In this document: piece by piece, positions 26,708 to 35,338 of the stretch | Position numbering within the stretch: position 1 is the first letter of the stretch | Layout of the letters: every line of letters begins with the position of its first letter | Source of the DNA: Nocardioides nitrophenolicus | GTDB taxonomy: Bacteria; Actinomycetota; Actinomycetes; Propionibacteriales; Nocardioidaceae | Direction of reading: 5' to 3' | NCBI RefSeq assembly: GCF_016907515.1 | Contig: NZ_JAFBBY010000001.1 | Location: 4,712,001 to 4,776,000, forward strand | DNA length: 64,000 bases | Made by a program: the position numbers and the translations under genes | The notes under the pieces: model-generated | What the model was told of the DNA's origin: nothing | Seen by the model: the letters and a program-made list of their open reading frames with translations, nothing else | The model's database searches: none

Positions 26708-28009
26708 ATGCCTGATCTGCTCCTCGTCGCGTCCGCGGCGCCGGCCTCGGCCGCCGGTGACACCGCCTGGCTGCTCGCCGCGGCCGCCCTGGTCCTGCTG
26801 ATGGCACCGGGCCTCGCCTTCTTCTACGGCGGGATGGTCCGCTCCAAGAGCGTGCTGAACATGATGATGATGGTCTTCGGGGCGCTGGCCGTGGTCATGG
26901 TGGCGTGGGTCCTCGTCGGCTACTCGCTGGCCTTCGGCGACGGTCTCGGCGGCGGACTGATCGGCGACCCCACCCAGTACCTCGGGTTCAAGGGGATGCT
27001 CGAGGCCGACCCCGACGCGTCGTACCCGATCACCCTCTTCGCGGCCTTCCAGGGCCTGTTCGCCGTGATCACGGTCGGGCTGATCGCCGGCGCGATCGCC
27101 GATCGCACCCGGTTCGGGACCTGGCTGCTGTTCGCCGCGCTGTGGACGGTGCTGGTCTACGCGCCGGTCGCGCACTGGATCTTCGGTGGCGGCTGGATGG
27201 CGAGCCGGCTCGGTGCGCTCGACTTCGCCGGCGGTACGGCGGTGGAGATCAACTCCGGTGCGGCCGGGCTCGCGGCGGCGCTCGTCCTGGGGCGTCGGGT
27301 CGGCTTCGGCCGGGACCCGATGAAGCCGCACAACCTGACGCTCGTCATGGTCGGCGCCGGCCTGCTGTGGTTCGGCTGGTTCGGCTTCAACGCCGGCTCC
27401 GCACTGGCCGCCGACAACACCGCGGCCATCGTCTTCGTCAACACCCTGCTCGCCGGCTGCACCGGGCTGCTCGCCTGGCTCGCCGTCGAGCGCTACCGCG
27501 ACGGCCACGCCACGTCCTTCGGCGCCGCGTCGGGCGTGGTCGCCGGCCTGGTCGCGATCACCCCGTCCTGCGGCGCGGTCACGCCGATCGGCGCGATGCT
27601 GGTCGGCCTCGCCGCGGGCGCGATCTGCGCGCTCGCGGTCGGGCTCAAGTACACCTTCAAGTACGACGACTCCCTCGACGTGGTCGGCGTGCACCTGGTC
27701 GGCGGCCTGGTCGGGACCGTCCTGATCGGCCTGCTCGCCTCCTCCTCGGTGACGCACGTCGACGGGCTGCTCTACGGCGGGGGAGCCGACCAGCTCGGCA
27801 AGCAACTGGTGGCGGCCGGCGCGACCCTCGTGTTCTCCTTCACCATGACCGCGCTGCTGGTGTGGGTGCTGGAACGGACCGTCGGCTTCCGGGTCGACCC
27901 GGAGCACGAGGTCGCCGGCGTCGACCTGGTCATCCACGCCGAGACCGCCTACGACCTGCACACCGCCACCGGCGGGGCCCGTCCGCACTTCGGTCACGGC
28001 CCGGGATGA
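26708..28009 (+). CDS. amt: Ammonium transporter Amt (paralogue 2)
   Basis: The 433-residue channel protein begins PDLLLVASAAPASAAGD, possibly a short leader, then GLAFFYGGMVRSKSVLNMMM. Both pore histidines are present: His156 in APVAHWIFGG and His329 in DVVGVHLVGG. The tail resembles paralogue 1 (PEHEVAGVDLVIHAETAYD). Its stop overlaps the glnD start (ATGA), so transporter and PII-modifying enzyme are co-translated. It is closely related to paralogue 1, suggesting duplication within the locus. Confidence 0.94.
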   Translation: MPDLLLVASAAPASAAGDTAWLLAAAALVLLMAPGLAFFYGGMVRSKSVLNMMMMVFGALAVVMVAWVLVGYSLAFGDGLGGGLIGDPTQYLGFKGMLEADPDASYPITLFAAFQGLFAVITVGLIAGAIADRTRFGTWLLFAALWTVLVYAPVAHWIFGGGWMASRLGALDFAGGTAVEINSGAAGLAAALVLGRRVGFGRDPMKPHNLTLVMVGAGLLWFGWFGFNAGSALAADNTAAIVFVNTLLAGCTGLLAWLAVERYRDGHATSFGAASGVVAGLVAITPSCGAVTPIGAMLVGLAAGAICALAVGLKYTFKYDDSLDVVGVHLVGGLVGTVLIGLLASSSVTHVDGLLYGGGADQLGKQLVAAGATLVFSFTMTALLVWVLERTVGFRVDPEHEVAGVDLVIHAETAYDLHTATGGARPHFGHGPG

Positions 28010-30255
28010 CCGCAGCCGAGCGGGCCGCCCGGACCGAGGCGGCCGACGCGCTCTGCCTGAGCGCGTACGACGACGCCGCCGGTCCCGACACGGGTGTCGC
28101 GCTGGTCGCGGTGGGTGGCTACGGGCGGGGCGAGCTGGCGCCGTACTCCGACCTCGACGTGGTCCTCGTGGCCGACGAGGGCGTCGACGAGGAGCGGTGG
28201 CACGAGCTGGCGGGCCGGGTCTGGTACCCGCTGTGGGACTCGGGGGCCAAGCTCGACCACGCCGTGCGCACCCTCCCCGAGATGCTGGCCGCGGCCGAGG
28301 CGGACGTGCGGGTGGCCTCCGGCCTGCTCGACGTACGCCAGGTGGCGGGCGACCCCAGCCTTGCGCTGCGGCTGCGGGCCACCACGCTGGCCCACTGGCG
28401 GCGCCAGGCCCGGGAGCGGCTGCCGGAGCTGCGCGAGCTGGTCCGCAGCCGCCACCGGCTGGTCGGGGAGCTGGCGCATCTGTCCCTGCCCGACCTCAAG
28501 GAGGCCGAGGGCGGGCTGCGGGACGCGACCGTGCTCAAGAGCCTGACCGCGACCTGGCTGGTCGACGTGCCCGCGGCCGACCTGGAGCGCTGCCGGCAGC
28601 AGCTGCTCGACGTACGCGACCTGCTGCACGACGCGGCGGGCCGGGCCTCCGACCGGATCGCGCCCGAGCACTGGGGGCCGCTCGCCGAGGGGCTCGGGCT
28701 GCCTGACGAGGCGGCGGCACAGCGCTACGTGCGCGAGCTCGGGCGGCGGGTGACCCACCTGTCGCGGCTGGCCTGGCGGCGTGCCGACGACGCCGTAAGA
28801 CGCACCCCGGCCGCGCGTCCGCGGCGCCCGGAGCTGGAGCGGGTGGCGCCCGGCATCGCGCTCTCGCGTGGCGAGATCGTGCTGGAGGCCGGGGTCCGGC
28901 CCGCGGCGGACCCGGTGCTGCTGCTCCGCGCGGCGGCGGAGGCGGCGGTGCGCGACGTCGTGCTCGCTCCGCCGACCGCGGCGCGGCTGGTGCGCGAGGG
29001 CGGAGCCCTCCCCGAGCCGTGGCCCGACGAGGCGCGCCAACAGCTGGTGCGGCTGCTGGCGGCGGGGCCGGGACTGCTGCCGGTGTGGGAGACCCTCGAC
29101 GAGACCGGTGCGCTGGACCGGATCCTGCCGGAGTGGGAGCGGATCCGGCTGCTGCCGCACGCCTCGGCCATCCACAGGTTCACCGTCGACCGGCATGTCG
29201 TCGAGACCTGCGTCGAGGCGGCCGCGCTGATCCGCGAGGTGTCGCGCCCGGACGTGCTCGTGGTGGCCGCCTTGCTCCACGACATCGGGAAGGGCGAGCT
29301 GACCGAGCACAGCGTCGCGGGCGCCCCGATCGCGCGGGCCATCGCCACCCGGATGGGCTTCGGGGCCCGGGAGGTCGAGCTGATCGCCCAGCTGGTGCGC
29401 TGGCACCTGCTGCTCGCCGACGTCGCCACCACCCGCGACCCCGACGACCCGGCCACCATCGACGCCCTCCTGGAGCACATCGACAGCCTCGACGCGCTGG
29501 CCCTGCTGACCGCGCTCACCGAGGCCGACGCCAAGGCCGCCTCGCCCAAGGCCTGGTCGTCGTGGCGGGCCGGGCTGGTGCTCGACCTCTCCCGCCGGGC
29601 CCGCGCCGCGCTGGAGCGGGGGAGCGCGCCGCCCGCGTTCACCGTCGACGAGATCCCGGTCCCGGCCGGGGTCGTCGACGGCGACGTCTCGATCGTCGTC
29701 GAGCCGGTCGTCGACGGCTCCCGGGTCACGGTGGTGGCCCTGGACCGGGTCGGGCTGCTCGCCGACGTGGCCGCCGTGTTCGCGCTGCGCCGGGTCGCGG
29801 TGCGCGCCGCCCGGCTGTGGGCGCAGGGGGAGTACGCCGTGTCGATCTGGGACGTCGCCGAGAGCGGCCTCGACCCCGGTGCCCTGGGCGACCAGCTGGA
29901 CGCGGTCACCTCCCGGCGGGTGGACCCCGCCGCCCGGCTCGCGGCGCGACAGGTCCCCGGCGAGCTGGACCCGGCGGTCGTCGTACGGCCGGAGGCGAGC
30001 GACCACGCGACCGTGCTCGAGGTGCGCGCCGCCGACCGGCTCGGCGTGGTCCACCTGGTGAGCGCCGCGCTCGCCGCCCTGGACATGACGGTGCGCTCGG
30101 CGCACATCTCCACGCTGGGGCCGCAGGCGGTGGACGTGTTCTACGTCCAGGAGGTCGCGGCCGGCGCGCTGTCGGAGACTAGGGCCGCCGAGGCCGCCCA
30201 CGCGGTGCGGCGCGCGGTCAGCGGGTCCGGCGTACCCTCGCCACGCCCGAGCTGA
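28006..30255 (+). CDS. glnD: PII nucleotidyltransferase/uridylyl- or adenylyl-removing enzyme GlnD
   Basis: GlnD modifies and demodifies PII according to glutamine status. The 749-residue product has the nucleotidyltransferase motif GGYGRGELAPYSDLD near residues 36-50, a helical linker with DLKEAEGGLRD, an HD domain (HRFTVDRHVVETC then LLHDIGKGE near 423-431) and two C-terminal ACT domains (VTVVALDRVGLLADV and LEVRAADRLGVVHLV). In studied actinobacteria the enzyme adenylylates PII, so uridylylation should not be assumed. It converges with a small membrane-protein gene, overlapping it by 38 bases. Confidence 0.94.
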   Translation: MTAAERAARTEAADALCLSAYDDAAGPDTGVALVAVGGYGRGELAPYSDLDVVLVADEGVDEERWHELAGRVWYPLWDSGAKLDHAVRTLPEMLAAAEADVRVASGLLDVRQVAGDPSLALRLRATTLAHWRRQARERLPELRELVRSRHRLVGELAHLSLPDLKEAEGGLRDATVLKSLTATWLVDVPAADLERCRQQLLDVRDLLHDAAGRASDRIAPEHWGPLAEGLGLPDEAAAQRYVRELGRRVTHLSRLAWRRADDAVRRTPAARPRRPELERVAPGIALSRGEIVLEAGVRPAADPVLLLRAAAEAAVRDVVLAPPTAARLVREGGALPEPWPDEARQQLVRLLAAGPGLLPVWETLDETGALDRILPEWERIRLLPHASAIHRFTVDRHVVETCVEAAALIREVSRPDVLVVAALLHDIGKGELTEHSVAGAPIARAIATRMGFGAREVELIAQLVRWHLLLADVATTRDPDDPATIDALLEHIDSLDALALLTALTEADAKAASPKAWSSWRAGLVLDLSRRARAALERGSAPPAFTVDEIPVPAGVVDGDVSIVVEPVVDGSRVTVVALDRVGLLADVAAVFALRRVAVRAARLWAQGEYAVSIWDVAESGLDPGALGDQLDAVTSRRVDPAARLAARQVPGELDPAVVVRPEASDHATVLEVRAADRLGVVHLVSAALAALDMTVRSAHISTLGPQAVDVFYVQEVAAGALSETRAAEAAHAVRRAVSGSGVPSPRPS

Positions 30256-30496
30256 GGTCGACCCGGACCGGCCGGTCGTCGTCATCGGGGTTGGGCGTGA
30301 CCGTCCCCTGGTTGTCGTGGGACTTCAGGTCGCGGTCGGCCCGGGCCCGGGCCGGGTCGAAGACGTCGATGAAGCTGCCCATCCCGTCGGCGACGCCGCT
30401 GCCGGTGGGTCCGCCGTGGCGGAGCGTGCGGTGGCCGGCGACGAGCACCAGGACGAGCAGCACGAGGCCCGCTCCGAGGAAGACGGCGACGGTCAT
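30218..30496 (-). CDS. Small predicted membrane protein
   Basis: The 92-residue protein starts MTVAVFLGAGLVLLVLVLVAG, one transmembrane helix, and then a polar tail containing GSFIDVFDPARARADRD and ending in a basic run. No family is recognised with confidence. It is oriented against glnD and diverges from ffh; the 69-base gap between 30497 and 30565 presumably holds both promoters. The frame over ffh further upstream is a shadow, so the ATG at 30496 is preferred. Confidence 0.65.
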   Translation of the reverse strand: MTVAVFLGAGLVLLVLVLVAGHRTLRHGGPTGSGVADGMGSFIDVFDPARARADRDLKSHDNQGTVTPNPDDDDRPVRVDLSSGVARVRRTR

Positions 30497-30565
30497 GCTC
30501 GTCAGTGTAGGCACCTCAACTAGAGTGGATCCTGGCCGTTTTCCGTCTCCCTCGAGGACTCGCTC

Positions 30566-32143
30566 TTGTTCGCCACACTGTCCGACCGTCTCGCCGCGAC
30601 CTTCAAGAACCTCCGCGGCAAGGGGCGGCTCTCCGAGGCCGACATCGACGCGACCGCCCGCGAGATCCGGATCGCGCTGCTCGAGGCCGACGTCGCGCTC
30701 CCGGTCGTCAAGGACTTCGTCGCCGCGGTCAAGGAGCGCGCCCGGGGCGAGGAGGTCAGCCAGGCGCTGAACCCCGCCCAGCAGGTCGTCAAGATCGTCA
30801 ACGACGAGCTGGTGGCGATCCTCGGCGGCGAGACGCGCCGGCTGCGCTACGCCAAGACCGGGCCCACCGTGATCATGCTGGCCGGCCTCCAGGGCGCCGG
30901 CAAGACCACGCTCGCGGCCAAGCTCGCGCTGTGGCTCAAGGAGCAGGGCAAGACCCCGATGCTGGTGGCCTGCGACCTGCAGCGCCCCAACGCCGTCCAG
31001 CAGCTGCAGGTCAACGGCGAGAAGGTCGGCGTGCCCGTCTACGCCCCCGAGCCCGGCAACGGCGTCGGCGACCCGGTCTCCGTCGCGAAGGCCTCGATCG
31101 AGGAGGCCAAGCGCAAGCTCCACGACGTCGTCATCGTCGACACCGCGGGCCGCCTCGGCGTCGACGCGGAGATGATGGCGCAGGCCGCCGGCATCCGCGA
31201 CGCCGTCCAGCCCGACGAGGTTCTGTTCGTCGTCGACGCGATGATCGGCCAGGACGCCCTGGTCACCGCCCAGGCCTTCCTCGACGGCGTCGGCTACGAC
31301 GGCGTGGTCCTCACCAAGCTCGACGGCGACGCCCGCGGCGGTGCCGCGCTGTCCATCCGCCAGGTCACCGGCAAGCCGGTCATGTTCGCCTCCTCCGGCG
31401 AGAAGATGACCGACTTCGACGTCTTCCACCCCGACCGGATGGCCTCGCGAATCCTCGACATGGGCGACGTCCTGACCCTGATCGAGCAGGCCGAGAAGGC
31501 CTTCGACCAGGAGGAGGCGCTCAAGGCCGCCGAGAAGCTCACCCAGGGCGACTTCACCCTCGACGACTTCCTCGCGCAGATGCAGCAGCTGAAGAAGCTC
31601 GGCTCGATGCAGAAGATCCTCGGGATGCTGCCCGGCATGGGCCAGATCCGCGAGCAGCTCGAGAACTTCGACGAGCGCGAGATCGACCGGATCGAGGCCA
31701 TCATCCGCTCGATGACGCCCGCCGAGCGCGCCAACCCCAAGCTGATCGACGGCTCCCGCCGCGCCCGCATCGCCAAGGGCTCGGGACGCAGCGTCTCCGA
31801 CGTCAACGGCCTCGTCGACCGCTTCTTCGAGGCGCGCAAGATGATGATGCAGATGGCCCGGGGTGGCGGGATGCCCGGGATGCCCGGGATGCCGGGGATG
31901 CCCGGCATGGGCGGGCCCGGCGGCGGCAAGCGGGTCAGCGCCAAGCAGAAGGCCAAGCAGGCCAAGGGCAAGGGCGCCCGGCGCTCCGGCAACCCGGCCA
32001 AGGCCGCGCAGGAGGCGGCCGCGGCCAAGGCGAAGGCCGCCGAGGCCAAGCCGAACCCGTTCGGCATCGGCAAGGACATCGACTACGAGGCCGCGGCGGA
32101 GAACCTGCAGCTGCCCAAGGACTTCTCGAAGTTCCTCAAGTAG
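30566..32143 (+). CDS. ffh: Signal recognition particle protein Ffh
   Basis: Ffh binds signal sequences and 4.5S RNA and delivers ribosomes to FtsY. The 525-residue product has the N domain, G domain with LAGLQGAGKTT near residues 106-116 and DTAGRLGVD near 192, and the methionine-rich M domain (QMQQLKKLGSMQKILGMLPG near 341-360). The tail contains four GMP repeats and a Lys/Ala-rich extension longer than in E. coli. The start is TTG at 30566, since no other start lies before the conserved FATLSDRL. Confidence 0.95.
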   Translation: MFATLSDRLAATFKNLRGKGRLSEADIDATAREIRIALLEADVALPVVKDFVAAVKERARGEEVSQALNPAQQVVKIVNDELVAILGGETRRLRYAKTGPTVIMLAGLQGAGKTTLAAKLALWLKEQGKTPMLVACDLQRPNAVQQLQVNGEKVGVPVYAPEPGNGVGDPVSVAKASIEEAKRKLHDVVIVDTAGRLGVDAEMMAQAAGIRDAVQPDEVLFVVDAMIGQDALVTAQAFLDGVGYDGVVLTKLDGDARGGAALSIRQVTGKPVMFASSGEKMTDFDVFHPDRMASRILDMGDVLTLIEQAEKAFDQEEALKAAEKLTQGDFTLDDFLAQMQQLKKLGSMQKILGMLPGMGQIREQLENFDEREIDRIEAIIRSMTPAERANPKLIDGSRRARIAKGSGRSVSDVNGLVDRFFEARKMMMQMARGGGMPGMPGMPGMPGMGGPGGGKRVSAKQKAKQAKGKGARRSGNPAKAAQEAAAAKAKAAEAKPNPFGIGKDIDYEAAAENLQLPKDFSKFLK

Positions 32144-32282
32144 GGCGGGTTTCTTACGTAGGCCACTCAACTTGGATTCGGCCCTGTTGCGGTTTGGGAC
32201 CAAACCGTGCAAATCGGGGCCAATGCGGTGCAGTCTGTGCCCAATCGACGCTTCTGACGTCGCCAAGATCCCAGGGAGTGAG

Positions 32283-32663
32283 ATGACCTCGGTCCTCATC
32301 GTGGACGGCGCGAACGTCGTGGGCGCCCGGCCAGACGGTTGGTGGAAGGACCGGGCGGGCGCGGCTGCTCGGCTCCACGAGCAGCTCCTCGTGGCCGACA
32401 TCGAGTACGACGTCGTCGTGCTCGTGCTCGAGGGCCAGGCCAAGGGCGGTGTCCGGGCCGGCAAGGACGCGCACGTGCGGACCGTGCACGCCGCCAAGGA
32501 CGGCGATACGACGATCCTCGCGGAGGCGCGCAAGGCCACGGAGCGGGTGGCCGACAAGGGCGGCCGGGTCGTCGTGGTGACCGCCGACCGGGCGCTGGAC
32601 GCCCGGGTCCACGGGGTCGGTGCGACGACTCTCTCGCCGACCTGGCTGCTGGCTCGCCTGTGA
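32283..32663 (+). CDS. NYN/PIN-like predicted RNA-binding or nuclease protein
   Basis: The 126-residue protein starts MTSVLIVDGANVVGARPD, with Asp8 in the position of a NYN or PIN-domain metal ligand, and has a second acidic patch VVTADRALDARV near residues 104-115. Such YacP/NYN-like domains are often RNases, but catalytic activity is not shown here. AGGGAGTGAG precedes the ATG. It lies between ffh and an amidohydrolase. The 139 bases upstream contain degenerate direct repeats around GGGnCCAA spaced about 21-22 bases. Confidence 0.75.
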   Translation: MTSVLIVDGANVVGARPDGWWKDRAGAAARLHEQLLVADIEYDVVVLVLEGQAKGGVRAGKDAHVRTVHAAKDGDTTILAEARKATERVADKGGRVVVVTADRALDARVHGVGATTLSPTWLLARL

Positions 32664-32712
32664 CCCCCTTCGGGGGCATCGCCCGACCGGCGGCGTTGGT
32701 AGCGTCGCGCAC

Positions 32713-33795
32713 GTGAGTGCGCTGCGGTTCTCCGGTCCGGTCCTGCCCGACGGCGAGCCCCGGGAGGTGTACGTCGTCGACGGGCGGGTCACCTACGAGC
32801 GTCCGCCCGGGCTGGTGGGTGCGGAGACGGCCGGCGAGGGCTGGATCGTCCCGGGCCTGGTCGACGCCCACAACCACCTCGGTCTCGCCGACGGGGGAGC
32901 GGTCGACGACGCGGAGATCGAGCGGACCGCCGTCGCGGACCGCGACAACGGCGTGCTGCTCACCCGCGACTGCGGGTCACCGGCCGACACCCGTTGGGTC
33001 CAGGACCGCGAGGACCTGCCCCGGCTGATCCGCTGCGGGCGGCACGTCGCCCGCACCCGGCGATACCTGCGCAACTACGCCCAGGAGGTCGAGCCCGACG
33101 GTCTCGCCGACGCGGTCGCCGAGCAGGCCGCGGCCGGCGACGGCTGGGTGAAGCTGGTCGGCGACTGGATCTCCCGGGAGGAGGGCGACCTGGCGCCGTC
33201 CTTCCCCGCCGACGCGGTCGCGGCCGCGATCGGGGTCGCCCACGCGCAGGGTGCGAAGGTCACCGCGCACTGCTTCGGCGCCGACTCGCTCGGCCCGCTC
33301 CTCGACGCCGGCATCGACTGCATCGAGCACGGCACCGGTCTCTCCGAGGCGCACCTCGCCCGGATGGTCGACCAGGGCGTCGCGCTGGTGCCGACGGTGC
33401 TGCAGACGAGCAAGTTCCCCGAGTTCGTGGCCGCCGCGCAGGGCAAGTTCCCGGCGTACGGCGCGACCATGGAGGCGCTCTTCCGGACCCGGCGCGAGGT
33501 GCTCATGGCCGCCTACGACGCCGGCGTCGCGATGTACGTCGGCAGCGACGGTGGCGGGTCGGCACGCCACGGGGTGCTCCACGAGGAGATCCTCGCGATG
33601 GCGGCGATGGGCCTGCCGAACGAGTACGTGCTGGGCGCGGCCTCGTGGCGCGGCCGGGCCTGGCTGGGCTGGAATCCCGGCCTCGACGAGGGCGACCCCG
33701 CCGACTTCGTGATCTACCCCCGCAACCCGGTCGAGGACCTCTCGGTGCTCACCGAGCCGTCCCGGGTGGTGCTGCGCGGCAGGGTCGTTGCCTGA
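32713..33795 (+). CDS. Amidohydrolase-superfamily metal-dependent hydrolase
   Basis: The 360-residue protein has the TIM-barrel amidohydrolase ligands in order: DAHNHLG near residues 54-60 (HxH), a candidate carboxylated Lys in WVKLVGDW near 145-152, AHCFG near 182, EHGTGL near 202 and SDGGG near 276. The family acts on cyclic amides, imidazolones, peptides or organophosphates; the substrate is unknown. The GTG at 32713 is used. It stands 49 bases downstream of the NYN-like gene and upstream of the rpsP leader, in an otherwise conserved ribosomal neighbourhood. Confidence 0.85.
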   Translation: MSALRFSGPVLPDGEPREVYVVDGRVTYERPPGLVGAETAGEGWIVPGLVDAHNHLGLADGGAVDDAEIERTAVADRDNGVLLTRDCGSPADTRWVQDREDLPRLIRCGRHVARTRRYLRNYAQEVEPDGLADAVAEQAAAGDGWVKLVGDWISREEGDLAPSFPADAVAAAIGVAHAQGAKVTAHCFGADSLGPLLDAGIDCIEHGTGLSEAHLARMVDQGVALVPTVLQTSKFPEFVAAAQGKFPAYGATMEALFRTRREVLMAAYDAGVAMYVGSDGGGSARHGVLHEEILAMAAMGLPNEYVLGAASWRGRAWLGWNPGLDEGDPADFVIYPRNPVEDLSVLTEPSRVVLRGRVVA

Positions 33796-33859
33796 GGGGC
33801 CGTCGGCGCCTCCCCTGATTTCTGCCCTGCCGACCCGGCGTGGCAGACTGTCCGACTGA

Positions 33860-33901
33860 GTTCTGCGACGTCCGGTCCCTCTCAACCGGTGGTGGCAGAA
33901 C
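33860..33901 (+). promoter_or_regulatory. Symmetric stem-loop in the rpsP leader
   Basis: GTTCTGC, five bases, CCGGT, an 8-base loop, ACCGG, five bases, GCAGAAC: two stacked stems with a symmetric 5x5 internal loop, ending 81 bases before rpsP. An imperfect TCTGCC/GGCAGA pair lies just upstream (about 33821-33847). It may be a leader control element or terminator of the amidohydrolase gene; no U-tract follows. Confidence 0.55.
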
Positions 33902-33982
33902 CCGTCCGAGTCCGGGCGCCGGTGTCCCCACCTGGTCGTCCCTGGCTCACCCACCACCAGTTCTCAAGGAGACACCACAAAC

Positions 33983-34471
33983 GTGGCCGTCAAGATTCGT
34001 CTGAAGCGCCTGGGCAAGGTCCGGGTCCCGCAGTACCGCATCGTCATCGTCGACTCGCGCAAGAAGCGCGACGGCGCGGTGATCGAGGAGATCGGCAAGT
34101 ACCACCCCAAGGAGGACCCGTCGTACATCGACGTCGTCTCCGAGCGGGCGCAGTACTGGCTGGGCGTCGGCGCGCAGCCGTCCGAGGCCGTCGAGGCCAT
34201 CCTCAAGGTCACCGGCGACTGGCAGAAGTTCAAGGGCATCGACGGCGCAGAGGGCACCCTCAAGGTCAAGGAGCCCAAGCGCGACAAGCTCGAGATCTTC
34301 AACGAGGCCCTCAAGGAGGTCGCCAGCGAGCCCAAGGCCTCGGCGACCACCGCGAAGAAGAAGGCCGACAAGAAGGCCGACAAGGTCGAGGAGAAGGTCG
34401 AGGAGGCGCCGGCCGAGGCCGCCGCCGAGGAGACCGCCGAGACCCCGGCCGACGAGAACGCCGAGGCCTGA
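33983..34471 (+). CDS. rpsP: 30S ribosomal protein S16 with C-terminal extension
   Basis: S16 stabilises the 5' domain of 16S rRNA. The first ~90 residues are the canonical protein ([20 protein letters not shown] at the start and [20 protein letters not shown]). The remaining ~70 residues form a Lys/Ala/Glu-rich tail, which lengthens it to 162 residues, as in several actinobacteria. The start is GTG, preceded by CAAGGAGACACC. khpA begins four bases after the stop. Confidence 0.95.
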   Translation: MAVKIRLKRLGKVRVPQYRIVIVDSRKKRDGAVIEEIGKYHPKEDPSYIDVVSERAQYWLGVGAQPSEAVEAILKVTGDWQKFKGIDGAEGTLKVKEPKRDKLEIFNEALKEVASEPKASATTAKKKADKKADKVEEKVEEAPAEAAAEETAETPADENAEA

Positions 34472-34475
34472 GCCG

Positions 34476-34715
34476 ATGCTGGCTGACGCGCTGGAGCACC
34501 TCGTCCGCGGAGTGGTCGACCACCCCGACGACGTCGTCGTGCGCGACAAGCAGCTGCGCCGCGGCTCGGTGCTCGAGGTCCGGGTCCACCCCGACGACCT
34601 CGGCAAGGTGATCGGGCGCAGTGGTCGCACCGCCACCGCCTTCCGCACCGTGATCTCCGCGATCGCCGGCAACAGCAGCACCCGGATCGACTTCGTCGAC
34701 ACCGACCGCCGCTGA
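34476..34715 (+). CDS. khpA: KH-domain RNA-binding protein KhpA
   Basis: The 79-residue protein is a single type II KH domain with the GxxG loop in [18 protein letters not shown] near residues 45-62. KhpA proteins bind RNA broadly and in some Gram-positives partner with KhpB in cell-length control. It is coupled to rpsP and followed by a strong hairpin, so rpsP-khpA may form a short unit ahead of rimM-trmD. Confidence 0.92.
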   Translation: MLADALEHLVRGVVDHPDDVVVRDKQLRRGSVLEVRVHPDDLGKVIGRSGRTATAFRTVISAIAGNSSTRIDFVDTDRR

Positions 34716-34728
34716 GCACGACCCACCC

Positions 34729-34760
34729 GAGCAGCCCCGCACCGATGTGCGGGGCTGCTC
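34729..34760 (+). terminator. Strong hairpin between khpA and rimM
   Basis: A perfect 14-base-pair stem GAGCAGCCCCGCAC/GTGCGGGGCTGCTC with loop CGAT, followed by GCATTT. It ends 23 bases before the rimM start, so it could terminate rpsP-khpA or attenuate rimM-trmD. The U-tract is weak. Confidence 0.65.
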
Positions 34761-34783
34761 GCATTTCCGGGAGAATGCACCGC

Positions 34784-35338
34784 ATGGAATCGCTGGAGGT
34801 CGTCGTCGGCCGGATCGGGAAGCCGCACGGCATCCGGGGCGAGGTGACCGTCGACGTGCGCACCGACGAGCCCGAGCGCCGGTACGCCGACGGCGCGGTG
34901 CTCCGGGTCGAGGCGCCGCGCGGCTCGGCCTTCGCCGCCCGCACCCTCACCGTCACCCGCACCCGCTGGCACCAGGGCGTGCTGCTCGCGAGCTTCGCGG
35001 AGCTGCCGGACCGGACCGCGGCCGAGGCGGCCCGCGGTGTGGTGCTGCGCGCCGTCGTACCCGCCGACGAGAGCCCCGACGACCCCGACGAGTTCTACGA
35101 CCACCAGCTGGTCGGGCTCGCCGCCTACGACCTCGAGGGCGTCCACCTCGGCGAGGTGGTCGGGCTGACCCACGGCGCCCAGGACCTGCTCCGGATCGAG
35201 ACGCCGGACCGGCGCGAGGCGCTGGTGCCGTTCGTGACCGCGCTGGTGCCCGAGGTCGACGTGGCCGGCGGGCGGGTGGTCATCGCCGACCGGCCCGGGC
35301 TGGTCACGCCCTTCCCCGACGACGAGGACGACGCGTGA
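34784..35338 (+). CDS. rimM: Ribosome maturation factor RimM
   Basis: RimM binds S19 and helps assemble the 30S head. The 184-residue protein begins [18 protein letters not shown], the family signature, and has a PRC-barrel half with [15 protein letters not shown] near residues 104-118 and [13 protein letters not shown] near 148. The ATG at 34784 is preferred to one nine bases upstream, which would leave no room for the GGGAGA ribosome binding site. Its stop overlaps the trmD start (GTGA). Confidence 0.94.
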   Translation: MESLEVVVGRIGKPHGIRGEVTVDVRTDEPERRYADGAVLRVEAPRGSAFAARTLTVTRTRWHQGVLLASFAELPDRTAAEAARGVVLRAVVPADESPDDPDEFYDHQLVGLAAYDLEGVHLGEVVGLTHGAQDLLRIETPDRREALVPFVTALVPEVDVAGGRVVIADRPGLVTPFPDDEDDA

